Assembly (NCBI RefSeq): GCF_902702775.1
Contig: NZ_LR738724.1
Location: forward strand, 1,116,001 to 1,180,000
Source: Streptococcus suis
Lineage (GTDB): Bacteria > Bacillota > Bacilli > Lactobacillales > Streptococcaceae
Direction: 5' to 3'
DNA: 64,000 bases
Each line of letters begins with the position of its first letter. Positions within the stretch are counted from its first letter, which is position 1. Shown here piece after piece: positions 35,177 to 46,786 of the stretch. The notes under the pieces were generated by a model. It searched no databases. It was not told the DNA's origin and saw only the letters and a list, made by a program, of their open reading frames with translations. The translations under genes were made by a program, and so were the position numbers.

Positions 35177-38100
35177 TAGTCCTGACCTCCTTTCATTCGT
35201 TCCATCCAATCTTGACGCTTGGCCTCTTTGATCAACCGCCGCGCCATGCCCATGTGCCGATCCGCCTCAAAACCAGTGATTGCCTTCAACTGCTCACCTG
35301 CTACCGAACGCCCATCTTTGGTATAAGGGTTAATAGCAAAGCGACCATCTAGGATGTCCTTGGCAGCTTGTTTGTAGAGTTCTTGGTTGTGGTTCAATAA
35401 AACCGCAAACTCTTCTTCCGTGTAGAGTTGGTTACGAGTCTGATAAAAATGATTGAGCCCCTGACTTCCCTCCTTCAAGAAAAGCCCCTTGTAAACCAAG
35501 CTCGTATTGGCAGCTCCTTCTAGCTGTTCTAAATTCTTTGTGTCTTTTAACTTGATAATCGGATCCTGCAAATGCAAATACATAGCCCCAAAAACAGGTT
35601 TATCCTTGGTTTCATCCAGCTCTTGTAAGGCTGCCAGGTAGGTCACCAACTGAGGTTTTAGACCATTGTAAAATTCTCCAACTGAAAAAGATTGGTCGCT
35701 GGACTTGTAATCTACAACACCGACAGCCTGATTGATTTGTAAGGTATCCAAGCGGTCAATTGTACCATTTACATGTACACTCTTGCCATTTTGAAGGTCA
35801 AAAACCAGCGCCTTATCCTGACGGAAACTCTTTTCCTGACCATCAATTTCAACCAAATCATTATCCCGCAAAATGGTTGCACTGGAGCGAGCAATCTTAT
35901 CCAGCACCTCCTCCGTATAACGAGCATCCGCATCCTGGTTATAAAACATAGCAAATTCTGCCTCGTCACGCGTATGCAGGATGGCCTTGTCCACTTTTTG
36001 ATCAAAATCTAGATCAGATTGGTCCATGACCACTCGTTCAAAAATCCGATGCAAGAACAAACCATGCTGAAAGGCAGTCGGATGGATGGATTCCTGTTCC
36101 CGCAAGCGAAGAACATTACGGACAAAGTAAAGATATTGGTTGTTGTAGAAATTGGTCAAGCTGGATGCAGAAAGATTGAGCGGCTTATCCTCTGGATATA
36201 AAGCAGCCAAGGTATCAGCTGCAAGCTGTTTAGAAGTAATTTCGCCAGTAATGGTCGGAATTTCAATGCCTTGCGACTCCAATTTCTTCTTCAAATGGCG
36301 AACCAAGACTGTCCAGAAGGCCGTCTGCCCTTCCCATTCTTCATGATCAAGAGATGGTCTTTCCGACTCAATCAAACGGGATAAGAGACTCTTGTAGTGA
36401 CCGATGTCTTGTGAACTAAGTGTTTTCATCCTTCCACGTTCTTCGGTTTTCAGCCCCATTTTTTGGAGAATCTTGATATAAGGGGAGAGACTATCCTCGC
36501 CTTCATTATATATCTGAGGAGTTGAAATAACTAACTGTTCCGTCGCAGCATTCAGCAGAGACATCATGGCAGCATGGTTCTTCTTGATATTCTCTCGGCT
36601 GACCAAATCAAAACGTGAAGAGCTAGCTGAGACAAGATTGATTTTCTCCATCTCTTCTTCTGTCAATAGACTGGTATTCTTGGCAACTTTTGGAAAATTG
36701 GACTGGCCCATACCGATAGCATAAACATACTTAGCAGTGTGTGGCTCAATCAAATCATAGGATTTGACATTGACCACATCAACCGTTGCAGGAACGGTAC
36801 GATAGTGACTAGCCTGCATGCCGGCCTGTAAAATAGCCAGAAAATCATCCATTTTCAATTTTTCTTTTCCGAAAATCTGATGAAAATTCTCTAGAATATG
36901 GGTAAAACTTTTCCAGACCTGCTCTTCTTTTTCTTGCTCTACCTCACTCAAATTTCGAGACATTTTTTCCATATTTTTAGGAAGCTCAATTGCCTCCAAA
37001 AAAGCCATAAATTTCTCAAGCAAGGCAGTTCCAGATTGTGGTCCAGCCTTAAACAGCTGGTTCAAAGGCTCCATAATCTTAGCACGTAGGGGTTCCAAGA
37101 CAGTCAAATCATAGACAAGCCTTTTCTCCTTGATGGCTTCAGCATCGTAGTCCGCTCTGCCATTGACCGAAAAAGCCCGCGAAAAAGCAGCCTGCCCCTT
37201 CATATCCGCAAAGAGGATGTAAGACTCAAATAGGTCCAGCTCCTTTTGGGAAATGCTGGCGTACAAACCAGATTTGAGGAGATTGAGCAGGTCTTCCGCA
37301 CGGAAACGATAGCGGCGCAAGCGCTCCAAGGACTCCACAAAATGAACCAGGGGATGATGACTCATCTCCTCTGCCTTGCCGAAATAGTAAGGAATATCAT
37401 ACTTGTCAAAAATCTTGCCAATCTGCAACTTGTAGCTATCTACATCACCCAAAAGTAATAAGATGTCTTTATAGCGAGCCCCTTGATGCACATGCTGACG
37501 AATTGCAGTCGCAACCTGCTCAACTTCTTCTTTTTGGTTAACGACTTCCCATAGTTGGATTTTTTCTTGGTCTGCTGGAGTCAAGTCTATCATGGTCCCG
37601 CTGTAGTCATAATAGGCTTCCATATTCTTTGAAAATTTACCAATACTGTCCAAGACTGGCTCTTGACCAATATAAGTAGCCGTAGTCTGGAACTGCGTTG
37701 ATAACTGACGTAAAAAGTCAACGTTGGCTTGATAAACGTTCCCTTCCGCATAGGTCGCTTGCACAGCTTTCTTGCTGGCATATACACCAATCAGGATTTC
37801 CGACACCCGTTCATTTAAAGCACTTACTAAAGCTTCTTCTTCTGCCGAAAAACGAGAAAATCCGTCTACCACCAGCACAATGTTCTTCAACTGCTCATCC
37901 AACTGACCAGTTTCCACCAAGCTAGTCAGCTGTGCTAACTGAGACTGATGCTCAAAGCCTTCTTTGGACAAAATGTCTGTTACAGCCAGAAAAATCTTTA
38001 CCAAATCAGCCTGCTTATCTGGTGACTCCATGGCTTCCAAGTCCAAAATAGACATATTTGCCCGTTGCAATTCTTTGTATAAAGCAACTAGCTGGTTAAT

Positions 38101-38442
38101 AAACCCAAAATCTGTCTGTAAACGACCATAGACTTTCAAGTCGCCGTCTTTAAATTGCGATAGCACACGAAAGAAAATCATGGCCAGACCAACATCATCC
38201 AGCGGTTGACCTGCTTCTTTCCTATCAATCATCAAATAGCGGGCCAATTGCCCAAAACGGGTCACGATAATATCAAAAGTTGCCTGTTCAGGCAAATATT
38301 CCAAGACCTTGCGCTCCATCTCAAAGGATAGAGAGTTTGGAGCAATGTAAAAAACTCGCTTAGCTTCCTTAGCAAATTCTGCTGCGGTATCCGTTAAATA
38401 CTGCGTCAGAGGATTGCGAATATCTGTATAAACTAATTTCAT
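35176..38442 (-). CDS. addB: ATP-dependent nuclease subunit B (AddB/RexB)
   Basis: A protein of 1088 aa. An inactivated helicase-like N-terminal half is followed by a C-terminal PD-(D/E)XK nuclease domain with [14 protein letters not shown] and [12 protein letters not shown]. The Cys-containing iron-sulfur signature of the Bacillus type is not obvious, in agreement with the RexB branch of lactic acid bacteria. The start [16 protein letters not shown] has a weak SD (GAGAA). It is the first gene of the two-gene operon; a possible promoter is TTTGAA-N17-TAGTAT about 20-50 nt upstream. Confidence 0.94.
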   Translation of the reverse strand: MKLVYTDIRNPLTQYLTDTAAEFAKEAKRVFYIAPNSLSFEMERKVLEYLPEQATFDIIVTRFGQLARYLMIDRKEAGQPLDDVGLAMIFFRVLSQFKDGDLKVYGRLQTDFGFINQLVALYKELQRANMSILDLEAMESPDKQADLVKIFLAVTDILSKEGFEHQSQLAQLTSLVETGQLDEQLKNIVLVVDGFSRFSAEEEALVSALNERVSEILIGVYASKKAVQATYAEGNVYQANVDFLRQLSTQFQTTATYIGQEPVLDSIGKFSKNMEAYYDYSGTMIDLTPADQEKIQLWEVVNQKEEVEQVATAIRQHVHQGARYKDILLLLGDVDSYKLQIGKIFDKYDIPYYFGKAEEMSHHPLVHFVESLERLRRYRFRAEDLLNLLKSGLYASISQKELDLFESYILFADMKGQAAFSRAFSVNGRADYDAEAIKEKRLVYDLTVLEPLRAKIMEPLNQLFKAGPQSGTALLEKFMAFLEAIELPKNMEKMSRNLSEVEQEKEEQVWKSFTHILENFHQIFGKEKLKMDDFLAILQAGMQASHYRTVPATVDVVNVKSYDLIEPHTAKYVYAIGMGQSNFPKVAKNTSLLTEEEMEKINLVSASSSRFDLVSRENIKKNHAAMMSLLNAATEQLVISTPQIYNEGEDSLSPYIKILQKMGLKTEERGRMKTLSSQDIGHYKSLLSRLIESERPSLDHEEWEGQTAFWTVLVRHLKKKLESQGIEIPTITGEITSKQLAADTLAALYPEDKPLNLSASSLTNFYNNQYLYFVRNVLRLREQESIHPTAFQHGLFLHRIFERVVMDQSDLDFDQKVDKAILHTRDEAEFAMFYNQDADARYTEEVLDKIARSSATILRDNDLVEIDGQEKSFRQDKALVFDLQNGKSVHVNGTIDRLDTLQINQAVGVVDYKSSDQSFSVGEFYNGLKPQLVTYLAALQELDETKDKPVFGAMYLHLQDPIIKLKDTKNLEQLEGAANTSLVYKGLFLKEGSQGLNHFYQTRNQLYTEEEFAVLLNHNQELYKQAAKDILDGRFAINPYTKDGRSVAGEQLKAITGFEADRHMGMARRLIKEAKRQDWMERMKGGQD

Positions 38443-38498
38443 ATCAAATTCTCATTCTTTCATTGAATATACTATGTCTAGTATATCAAAATTCAAAC

Positions 38499-38527
38499 AA
38501 AAAAAATGGTCCAATGGACCATTTTTT
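38499..38527. terminator. Terminator hairpin between addB and the adhesin gene
   Basis: AAAAAATGGTCC-AAT-GGACCATTTTTT, able to work in both directions; on the minus strand it ends the adhesin transcript. Confidence 0.8.
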
Positions 38528-38607
38528 CAGAAAGGTAATTCTTTCTACATTTATCTAAATTTCTTCACTTATTCTATCGGGGGAAGAATTCGTGTAAAGA
38601 AACATAA

Positions 38608-41600
38608 TTAGTCTTCGTTACGACGACGTTTGCCTGCAAGAGCGATTGCTGCAACCAGCATCGCTGCACCAAGGACGCCAGCTGAAGATGAAGCTTCACC
38701 AGTATTTGGCAATTGTTTCGTCTTATCAGCAGTTGGAGTCGGAGTTGCTGGCTGAGGCTTCACAGGAGTTTCTGTAGCAGGTGGGGTCGGCTTATTAGAA
38801 ACTTTGCGATAAATATGCGTTGTGTTACCTTCAACATCAACTACAGTACGTACATATTCATAACCAGGAATTGATTTATTTGGTGTTGTACCATCTTCTT
38901 GTGGTGCAACAGGATTACCTTCTTCATCAACGTGTTTTGTTATGACTGTCTTAGTTGGTGTTTTCTTGTAGATGTGGGTTGTATTGCCATCTTCATCAGT
39001 AATCGTCTTACCTGTGAACTCATATCCTGGGATTGATTTGTCAGGTGTTGTACCTTCTTCTTGTGGTGCAATCGGATTACCTTCTTCATCAACGTGGTTA
39101 GTTACAACTTTCTTAGTTGGTGTTTTCTTGTAGATGTGGGTTGTGTTGCCATCTTCGTCAGTAATCGTCTTACCTGTGAACTCATATCCTGGGATTGATT
39201 TATCAGGTGTTGTACCTTCTTCTTGTGGTGCAATCGGATTACCTTCTTCATCAACGTGGTTAGTTACAACTTTCTTAGTTGGTGTTTCAACCTTACGGTA
39301 AACATAAGTTACCTCAGTTGTTTTACCACCTACAACAGTACCGTTTTCTGAACCATCAACACGAACAAGCTCATAAGTTGTACCATCTTCTGTAGTGATA
39401 GTAGTTGGTTTGTTGTCGGTTGTATCATAAGATTTACCAGCTGGTGCATCTGTTTCATCATTTACAGGTGACTTGATGACTGTGCCATCTTCTGTTACAT
39501 AGTTAACAACAACATTACCGTTTTGAACATAAGGAATTGGTGTATCTTTACCAGTTTCATCTGGAGTTGGTGGTACATAACCTTTACCTGGATCATTTGG
39601 ATCAACCGGTTTCAATGGTGTATTGTCCTTAGGATCTACTGGTGTGTAGCCTGGAACATAAGGAATATTTGGAACTTCACCATTTGTTCCTGGTGTTGTT
39701 GGATCAACCGGTTTATCAGGATTTGTTGGGTCAAACGGATAAGGGATAACTGGGTTAACTGGTGTTGGATTTTCCGGTGTTGACGGAATTTGTGGAATCC
39801 AGTTCGCAACTTTCTTATACACGTAAGTAACAACAGTTTCGCCTTCTACAACTGTACCATTCTCTGAACCAATTGTCTTAGACGGAATTAATACATAACG
39901 TGAACCATCTTCCGTTGTAATTTCAGTTGGTTTGTTATCGGTTGTGTCGTATGACGTACCTTCTGGAGAGGTTGGCGTATCTGTCACAGGTGACTTGATG
40001 ACTGTGCCATCTTCTGTTACGTAATTAACAACAACCGTACCATTCTTAACTGCTGGAGTTGGTGTAGATACCTTACGATAAACATAGGTTACTTGTGTTG
40101 TACCCTCTACGACTGAACCAGATTCAGAACCGATTGTCAATACTGGCACGATTTCATAGACAGTACCATCTTCTGTCGTGATAGTAGTTGGTTTGTTGTC
40201 GGTTGTGTCGTATGCTGTACCTGTTGATACAGACTTCGTATCTTCGACAGGTGTCTTGATAACATTACCTTCTGTATCGATATAGTTAACAACAACATTT
40301 CCTTTCACTTCTTCGTAAACATAAGTTACTTGCTTATCTTCACCTGAAGTGATTGTTCCATTTTCATCACCCGTTGTTGCGTTTGGAACAAGTTTGTAGG
40401 TCTTACCGTCTTCGGTTGTGATAGTTGTTGGTTTGTTATCTTCTGTTGTATAAGACTTACCTGGCTCAGCGTTTTCTTCATCCTTCACAGGAGACTTGAT
40501 AACTGTACCATCGGTCGTTACATAGTTGACTGTGACTGAACCACCTGGTTCGTAGATGTATGTGACTTCTGTTGTACCTTCAACGACATTACCTGTCTCG
40601 CTATCACCAGATTTCACTTCCTTGTAGTAGTATGTAACACCGTCGTGTTTGATAATGGCAGGTTTGTAATCTGTTGTATCGTATGGTGTATCCAATTTAG
40701 CATCTGTTGTATCATTTACTGAAGTTGCAATTGTTTCACCATTTGTATTGACATAATTAACAACGACACTACCATTTGGTTTTGGAGCAGGAGTTGTTAC
40801 TTTTTGGTATACATACGTTACTTGTGTTGTACCTTCAACTACTTTACCTGTTTCATCACCTTTTGTTAATACAGGAACAAGTTTGTACTCTGTACCATCT
40901 TCTGTCGTGATAGTAGTTGGTTTGTTGTCGGTTGTGTCGTATGCTGTACCTGTTGATACAGACTTAGTATCTTCAACTGGTGTCTTGATAACATTACCTT
41001 CTGTATCGATATAGTTAACAATAACATTTCCTTTCACTTCTTCGTAAACATAAGTTACTTGCTTATCTTCGCCTGAAGTGATTGTTCCATTTTCATCACC
41101 CGTTGTTGCGTTTGGAACAAGTTTGTAGGTCTTACCGTCTTCGGTTGTGATAGTTGTTGGTTTGTTGTCTTCTGTTGTATAAGACTTACCTGGCTCAGCG
41201 TTTTCTTCATCCTTCACAGGAGACTTGATGACTGCACCATCAGTCGTTACATAGTTGACTGTGACTGAACCACCTGGTTCGTAAACATATTGAACAGTTG
41301 TTGTACCTTCGCTTACGGTACCTTTCTCAGTAGCAGATGTCGCTTTAACTTCTTTGTAGTAGTATTTCACGCCATCTTTAGTGATGGTTGTTGGTTTGTA
41401 ATCAAGGGTCTCATAAACTGTTCCAACAGCTGTTTCAGGTGTATCTTCAACATCCGCTGCGATTTTTTCGCCGTCAGTATTGTAATATTCAACTACAACA
41501 TTACCTGTTTTAGCAACCGGCGCTTCTACTTTACGATAAACATAGGTTACTTCCGTAGTTTTACCACCTTCAACTGAACCATTCTCATTTCCATCGGTGC

Positions 41601-44600
41601 GAACAAGTTCGTATGTTGTACCATCTTCGGTAGTAATTGTCTTCGGCTTGTTATCAGTCGTATCATACGGACTACCCGTTTTTGCGTTTGTTTCGTCATT
41701 AACAGGTGTCTTGATGACTGTACCATCTTCTGTGATGTAGTTAACAACAACATTACCAGCTTTTTCATATACATAAGTGACTTCTGTTGTACCTTCTACA
41801 ACCTTGCCTGTTTCATTTGAACCAGGCTGAACCTCTTTGTAGTAGTATACATCACCAGTCGCATCTTCAATGATTTTCTCTGGTTTGTTGTCCGTTGTAT
41901 CGTAAGCTGTACCTGTTGATGTTGCTTTAGTATCTACGACTGGAGTTGCAATTACCTTTCCGTCTGTATTGACATAATTTACAACTACATCACCATACTT
42001 AGGATTTTCTTTGAAGTAAACCACTTCATTAATATCTGCATCAGTAGCTGCAACGGTTTTATCCTTAACAGTTTCTGTCATTGGTGCATCTGCACCTTCA
42101 AGAGTCGTACGAGTTGCAGTATAGTCTGTGATTTCTGGAATCAAGTTACCACTTAGAACATCTGTAGAATCTGCTGACCATTCACCATAAGTAATCTCAC
42201 CTGTAACAAGGTTAACTTGAGCTGGACGAGTAAAGGTTACTGTTTGAGTCTTAACAAGTGGTGTACCCTCAGTAGAGTCTTTTGGCAAGATATTACCTGA
42301 CGCATCTACACGGACTGGTGTTCCATCTTCATACTTGTATTCAACAGTACGCGTTACTTCTTGAGTAGTTTCCTGATTTTTTACTGTATCTGGCCAGACT
42401 GGTGAGTTTGGATCTGTTGGATCCACTGGTTCCCCAGGTACAACACCTTTAGGAACGTCAACGACACGAGGCTTGATGACAACTAGGAATTCTTGTAGCA
42501 CCGCCGTATCAGAATCATAGTCTTGACCGCCTGAGGTAGTAAAGTTATCCGAAACAAGTTCATAACCTAGCTTTTTGTACTTATTAATCGTTTCTTCAGT
42601 TGAGTAGTTAATATCTGTTCCTGAACCACCCATCAATATACCTGAATCTTCTAAATAGTCTGTAGCACCTTCAACTTGGTAGCGGATGATAGCCTCTTGA
42701 TTAAGTGCACGATACACATAAGTAGTTGTCAAAGCTGCAGGTGTGGAAGCTCCGCGCAAAGTCTGTTGAATACCGTAAGGTGCGTATCCCAAATCAATAT
42801 ATGAACCGTTAACAGACTGCCATGCAAAAGGAGTATCAGCACCTGTATTCGCTTTGGTCCATACTTGGGAACCGATAAAAATTCGTCCGTAAGGACCTGT
42901 TGCATCTGTACCTGACCATTGAGCTACTACACGATATTTAGAACCTTGGGCATTTAGAGGAGACTCCGCAAACACCATATAGCCTGAGTCAGGATCAACT
43001 GTATAATTTGCACTAATTGTTGCATTGGTATTATAATCATAGCTTACTCTATCTGGAGTGTAACTCAAATGAGAAGTCTCTAGCAACTTGAAGAATCCGC
43101 GAGTATCAAGACCATCCCAGTCTACTGTTCCCGTATAAGTTGGATCCAAAACATAAATCTCATGAACATATTCTGTATTTGATACAATAGTACGAATTAC
43201 CTTGTATTGAATCGTATTGGATTTGTCAGTTGCAGTATTAACTTTACCAGCAACATATACCGTACCTACTGGATAACCACCTTGGGCTGGTTCCACAATC
43301 TTCTCAACAAACTCATAGCCAGCAAATTCACGTTGACCAGAAGATGTAACAGTTTGTCCACCGATGGTTTGAAGATTATAAGTTGCTAAAATTCTTCCAT
43401 CTTCTACTTTATAAGTAGTCGTGTTAATTTGATAGACGGGCAGGATAGTATTATTGTAGATTGAACCAGTAGTATCACCGATGAATCTCAAATTGCCGTA
43501 AGTACTACCATCAACGGCATTTTGAGTTTCATAACTCAACTTAATATTTTCATTATTAGCATTAATGGTTTTTGGATATGTAAAGACTACACTTGTATCG
43601 GTTTCCACCGTGTGTTTCTCTAGTACTTGTCCATCGGTTTTACTGACTAACTCTGCTAAAACAGTCTGTGTATTTGGGTTCGAATCTAGAGAGAAACGGA
43701 CGTAAGCATTCAAAGCTGTTCCATTAAATATACTACCAGCCATGTTTACATTATATGAATTCAAGTCGTATGAATCGAAAGTATACCATCCAGCCTCAGT
43801 TGTAGCTGTCACACCAGTTCGAAGAGTGTGTGGCTTGATACCTGCTCCATTTGGATCATCCATTGACGGTGTAGCCGTTGTGCCTTTTTCAACAAGAATT
43901 CCTTCGCCTTCACCAACTTTAAGACCTGATGTTACCGAGGTATTCAAAGCGACTTCGATTACATCAGAACCTAGGAATTTACGCAACTCAAGAGCAAGTG
44001 CTTCAACATTTGAACGAACTGCATTGATTTGAGCATTCACGGATTCAAGCGTTGCAGTTGAATCGTTCAATACCACTGTTGCTTCTGTTACAACCAATTT
44101 AGTTGCGGCAGCTGATGTTTTCAACGCTTCATTTGTGCTATCTGCAGCAACAAAACGATTAGCTTCATTTGCCAATACTTCCGCTTCTGAAGTTACTTGC
44201 TCAAGAACTGTTTTAGCTTCTTCTACAGTTGCAGGTGTCGTAGGTGTAGTTGATGTAGCTGCTGTAGTTGTTGAACTAGCAGTTGCTACAGTTGTTGATG
44301 TTGTAGTTGGTGAGCTAACAGTTGCTGTAGCTTCTACTTTTTTGACAACTTTTACAGTTACAATATTTTCAGCATTTTCAGTCACTTCATGCAAAACTGT
44401 TGCCGACTCACCAGATGCCAATTCATAACCTTCTGGTACAACCGCTGTTACTGTTGCTGTTGCTTTGGCAATTGCCTCTGTAGTTGTTGTTGAAACAGAT
44501 TCTACCGAAGCACTTACGACTGAACCGTCCTCGAGGACATACTTAACAATGTAAGAAATATCAACCGTACGTTCAGAACTTGCAGCTGTTTCTGTTGATA

Positions 44601-44829
44601 AAGCAACTGACTCTTTTGCATCTGCATTCAAGGAATCAACCGATGTACTACTTGCAGTAGTCGCATCTGAGGATGCCGCAGTCTCTTCTGCTTTAACAGT
44701 TTGTGCACCAGCCCCCATAACCAATGACATACCAAGTAAGACACTTGCAGCACCAAAATGATATTTACGGATTGAGAAATGTTGCTTCATTCCGTACCAA
44801 TTAAACGACTTTTTCTTAGCTTTACGCAT
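38608..44829 (-). CDS. LPXTG cell-wall-anchored adhesin with MucBP-type repeats
   Basis: A protein of 2073 aa from MRKAKKKSFNWYG, with GGGGGAGG upstream. Residues 18-33 form a YSIRK/GxxS signal (FSIRKYHFGAASVLLG), cleaved near VKAEE. An Ala/Thr-rich and helical stretch (to about 290) precedes a non-repeated region (about 300-800) that may be the ligand-binding head. A region like the mucin-binding module MucBP_2 (KNQETTQEVTRTVEYKY) follows, then ten MucBP-like repeats of about 80 aa (GxVVVNYVTEDGTVIK...TTEVTYVY) broken by a Pro/Asp-rich linker, then three 54-aa repeats. The C-terminus has QLPNTGE, a membrane segment and KRRRNED for sortase anchoring. Adhesion to mucin or host glycans is inferred from the domains. 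Confidence 0.92.
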   Translation of the reverse strand: MRKAKKKSFNWYGMKQHFSIRKYHFGAASVLLGMSLVMGAGAQTVKAEETAASSDATTASSTSVDSLNADAKESVALSTETAASSERTVDISYIVKYVLEDGSVVSASVESVSTTTTEAIAKATATVTAVVPEGYELASGESATVLHEVTENAENIVTVKVVKKVEATATVSSPTTTSTTVATASSTTTAATSTTPTTPATVEEAKTVLEQVTSEAEVLANEANRFVAADSTNEALKTSAAATKLVVTEATVVLNDSTATLESVNAQINAVRSNVEALALELRKFLGSDVIEVALNTSVTSGLKVGEGEGILVEKGTTATPSMDDPNGAGIKPHTLRTGVTATTEAGWYTFDSYDLNSYNVNMAGSIFNGTALNAYVRFSLDSNPNTQTVLAELVSKTDGQVLEKHTVETDTSVVFTYPKTINANNENIKLSYETQNAVDGSTYGNLRFIGDTTGSIYNNTILPVYQINTTTYKVEDGRILATYNLQTIGGQTVTSSGQREFAGYEFVEKIVEPAQGGYPVGTVYVAGKVNTATDKSNTIQYKVIRTIVSNTEYVHEIYVLDPTYTGTVDWDGLDTRGFFKLLETSHLSYTPDRVSYDYNTNATISANYTVDPDSGYMVFAESPLNAQGSKYRVVAQWSGTDATGPYGRIFIGSQVWTKANTGADTPFAWQSVNGSYIDLGYAPYGIQQTLRGASTPAALTTTYVYRALNQEAIIRYQVEGATDYLEDSGILMGGSGTDINYSTEETINKYKKLGYELVSDNFTTSGGQDYDSDTAVLQEFLVVIKPRVVDVPKGVVPGEPVDPTDPNSPVWPDTVKNQETTQEVTRTVEYKYEDGTPVRVDASGNILPKDSTEGTPLVKTQTVTFTRPAQVNLVTGEITYGEWSADSTDVLSGNLIPEITDYTATRTTLEGADAPMTETVKDKTVAATDADINEVVYFKENPKYGDVVVNYVNTDGKVIATPVVDTKATSTGTAYDTTDNKPEKIIEDATGDVYYYKEVQPGSNETGKVVEGTTEVTYVYEKAGNVVVNYITEDGTVIKTPVNDETNAKTGSPYDTTDNKPKTITTEDGTTYELVRTDGNENGSVEGGKTTEVTYVYRKVEAPVAKTGNVVVEYYNTDGEKIAADVEDTPETAVGTVYETLDYKPTTITKDGVKYYYKEVKATSATEKGTVSEGTTTVQYVYEPGGSVTVNYVTTDGAVIKSPVKDEENAEPGKSYTTEDNKPTTITTEDGKTYKLVPNATTGDENGTITSGEDKQVTYVYEEVKGNVIVNYIDTEGNVIKTPVEDTKSVSTGTAYDTTDNKPTTITTEDGTEYKLVPVLTKGDETGKVVEGTTQVTYVYQKVTTPAPKPNGSVVVNYVNTNGETIATSVNDTTDAKLDTPYDTTDYKPAIIKHDGVTYYYKEVKSGDSETGNVVEGTTEVTYIYEPGGSVTVNYVTTDGTVIKSPVKDEENAEPGKSYTTEDNKPTTITTEDGKTYKLVPNATTGDENGTITSGEDKQVTYVYEEVKGNVVVNYIDTEGNVIKTPVEDTKSVSTGTAYDTTDNKPTTITTEDGTVYEIVPVLTIGSESGSVVEGTTQVTYVYRKVSTPTPAVKNGTVVVNYVTEDGTVIKSPVTDTPTSPEGTSYDTTDNKPTEITTEDGSRYVLIPSKTIGSENGTVVEGETVVTYVYKKVANWIPQIPSTPENPTPVNPVIPYPFDPTNPDKPVDPTTPGTNGEVPNIPYVPGYTPVDPKDNTPLKPVDPNDPGKGYVPPTPDETGKDTPIPYVQNGNVVVNYVTEDGTVIKSPVNDETDAPAGKSYDTTDNKPTTITTEDGTTYELVRVDGSENGTVVGGKTTEVTYVYRKVETPTKKVVTNHVDEEGNPIAPQEEGTTPDKSIPGYEFTGKTITDEDGNTTHIYKKTPTKKVVTNHVDEEGNPIAPQEEGTTPDKSIPGYEFTGKTITDEDGNTTHIYKKTPTKTVITKHVDEEGNPVAPQEDGTTPNKSIPGYEYVRTVVDVEGNTTHIYRKVSNKPTPPATETPVKPQPATPTPTADKTKQLPNTGEASSSAGVLGAAMLVAAIALAGKRRRNED
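38940..39275 (-). repeat. 162-bp tandem repeats in the adhesin gene
   Basis: Two nearly identical 54-codon units (each with VVTNHVDEEGNPIAPQ and GNTTHIYKKTPT), offset by 162 bp, and a third diverged unit between about 38800 and 38940. Such units can expand or contract by recombination or slippage. Confidence 0.85.
40080..41289 (-). repeat. 729-bp direct repeat in the adhesin gene
   Basis: About 40080-40560 and 40809-41289 are nearly identical, offset by 729 bp, that is three MucBP-type modules of about 81 codons. Few substitutions separate the copies, which points to recent duplication or gene conversion. Assembly of this stretch from short reads would be unreliable. Confidence 0.8.
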
Positions 44830-44922
44830 CGAAAAAACCTCCCCCAATTTTTTATTTATTAATTACAAAAATTTTACAGTTTTTACAAAAAATCCTTGAA
44901 AAATTCAGTAATTATCTATTGT

Positions 44923-44951
44923 ATTATACTATAAATAATTGAACACGACAA
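44923..44951 (-). promoter_or_regulatory. Promoter of the adhesin gene
   Basis: TTGTCG, 17-nt spacer, TATAAT on the minus strand, about 90 nt before the ATG. The remaining 44952-45081 is AT-rich (repeated ATATTTA-like words) with no gene. Confidence 0.65.
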
Positions 44952-45081
44952 ACAATATTATCCAATTTTCTTAAAAATTATATTTATTAATATTTCAGTG
45001 AATATTTACGCCATTTATACATGTAAATGCATTTTTAGACATAATATTATATTGATAAATATCGCATTTACAAGTAGATAT

Positions 45082-45117
45082 AAAAAATCTGCCTGTTTTT
45101 ACGCCAACAAGCAGATT
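45082..45117 (-). terminator. Terminator of the 54-aa gene
   Basis: AATCTGC...GCAGATT followed by TTTTTATA on the minus strand. Confidence 0.75.
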
Positions 45118-45123
45118 CGGGAT

Positions 45124-45288
45124 TTATTCTTTTTCTTTTTCCTTTGCCAATCGTTCTCTTTCTAAACGAAATTTCCGATTAGGATTAAGTGTATTAAAAA
45201 GTTCTTCTAATTTCTCAGCATTCCATACATCGGCTGCTGAGACAAAATTTCCATCCTTATCCTTGAAGGATATTGGTTTATCACCCAT
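45124..45288 (-). CDS. Small hypothetical protein (54 aa)
   Basis: ATG at 45288 preceded by TTGGAGG at good spacing. The protein begins MGDKPISFKDKDGNFVSAADVW and ends in a very charged helix (RLERERLAKEKEKE). No family name is known to me. It is followed by a terminator and lies downstream of obg, from which two perfect hairpins separate it. The strong SD, terminator and sensible composition support it as a real gene. Confidence 0.75.
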   Translation of the reverse strand: MGDKPISFKDKDGNFVSAADVWNAEKLEELFNTLNPNRKFRLERERLAKEKEKE

Positions 45289-45383
45289 ATAAACCTCCAA
45301 CTATTTTATAGATTGTTTACAAACGATCATTAACTGAATGAAATTAGTAAGGTTGGTAGGTAGTCCGCCGTAGCGGCTACCGT

Positions 45384-45416
45384 ATCACATCAAGTCCTTT
45401 AGGACTTAGATGTGAT
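45384..45416. repeat. Near-perfect hairpin after obg
   Basis: ATCACATCAAGTCC and its complement around TTTA, 8 bp after the obg stop, next to a smaller hairpin with CCGC-CGTA-GCGG stem. No T tract follows on either strand, so termination is doubtful. It resembles the hairpin array after plsY. Confidence 0.55.
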
Positions 45417-45423
45417 TCCAACG

Positions 45424-46737
45424 TTAATCCACGAACTCAAATTCGAACTTGCCGATGCGAACTGTGTCACCATCTTTGGCTCCGCGGGCACGGAGGGCTT
45501 CATCGACGCCCATGCCACGCAACTGGCGAGCAAATTTCATGACAGATTCGTCACGATCAAAGTTAGTCATGGTGAAGAGTTTTTCTAGTTTGTCACCAGA
45601 TAGAACCCAGCTTGCATCGTCTGCACGGCTGATATCAAATTCTGGCTCATCTGGGTTAAAGCCATAGTAAGCCTCTTCTTCTTGGAAATCTGATTCGTCG
45701 TAGAGCAAGAATTCAGGCGTTTTCTCTAGCAACTCAGCTGTGGCTTCCAAAAGATTTTCCAAACCTTGGTGAGCAATCCCTGAAATTGGGAAAATCTGTG
45801 GCAGTTCGTCAAACTCGTCGTAGTTGGCTGCTAATTTCTTCTTGAACTCTTCCAGATTTTCTGCCGCTTCTGGCATATCCATTTTGTTGGCAACGATAAT
45901 CTGAGGACGCTCCATGAGACGAAGATTGTAGGTTTCCAATTCATTGTTGATGGCTACGTAATCTTCATAAGGATCACGGCCTTCACTTGCTGACATGTCC
46001 AAAACATGCAAGATAACACGTGTCCGCTCGATGTGACGAAGGAATTGCGTTCCCAATCCAACACCTTGACTAGCACCCTCAATCAAACCTGGTAGGTCTG
46101 CCACAGCAAATGACTCGCCAGATTTGGTCCGAACCATTCCCAAATTTGGCACAATGGTTGTAAAATGGTAGGCACCAATTTTAGGTTTAGCTGCTGTAAT
46201 AACACTAAGAAGCGTTGATTTTCCAACTGATGGGAAACCTACAAGACCTACATCAGCCAACACTTTCAATTCTAATTCAAGATTGCGCTCCTCACCTGGT
46301 TCTCCATTTTCAGAAATCTCAGGCGCTGGATTCTTAGGTGTCGCAAAACGAATATTTCCACGACCACCACGACCACCGTGGGCAATGACAAATTCTTGAC
46401 CATTTTCAACCAAGTCGGTGATGACCTTGCCAGTATCCGCATCACGAACAGTTGTCCCCTGTGGTACTCGAACAATCAGGTCTTCCGCACCACGACCATG
46501 CATGCCCTTGGTCATCCCTTTTTCGCCATCGTCAGCTTTAAAACGACGGTTGTAACGGAAGTCCATGAGAGTACGCAAGCCTTCATCTACAATAAAAACA
46601 ACGTCTCCGCCACGGCCACCATCACCGCCCCAAGGACCGCCATTAGGTACATACTTTTCACGGCGGAAGGCGACCATCCCGTCGCCACCTTTCCCTGCCT
46701 TGACCTTAATCTTGGCAGTATCTAAAAACATACTCAT
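45424..46737 (-). CDS. obg: GTPase Obg/CgtA
   Basis: A protein of 437 aa. The glycine-rich Obg fold occupies residues 1-158 ([16 protein letters not shown]), the G domain about 160-340 with [21 protein letters not shown] and NKMD, and the C-terminal OCT domain the rest. It acts in late 50S assembly and stress signalling. The start MSMFLDTAK is the conserved one. Its promoter region contains the 150-bp palindromic repeat 46787-46936. Confidence 0.96.
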   Translation of the reverse strand: MSMFLDTAKIKVKAGKGGDGMVAFRREKYVPNGGPWGGDGGRGGDVVFIVDEGLRTLMDFRYNRRFKADDGEKGMTKGMHGRGAEDLIVRVPQGTTVRDADTGKVITDLVENGQEFVIAHGGRGGRGNIRFATPKNPAPEISENGEPGEERNLELELKVLADVGLVGFPSVGKSTLLSVITAAKPKIGAYHFTTIVPNLGMVRTKSGESFAVADLPGLIEGASQGVGLGTQFLRHIERTRVILHVLDMSASEGRDPYEDYVAINNELETYNLRLMERPQIIVANKMDMPEAAENLEEFKKKLAANYDEFDELPQIFPISGIAHQGLENLLEATAELLEKTPEFLLYDESDFQEEEAYYGFNPDEPEFDISRADDASWVLSGDKLEKLFTMTNFDRDESVMKFARQLRGMGVDEALRARGAKDGDTVRIGKFEFEFVD

Positions 46738-46786
46738 AATTTACCCTATTCTTTCCTAGAAAAAAACGCTTAAAAGCGTTTTAGAC

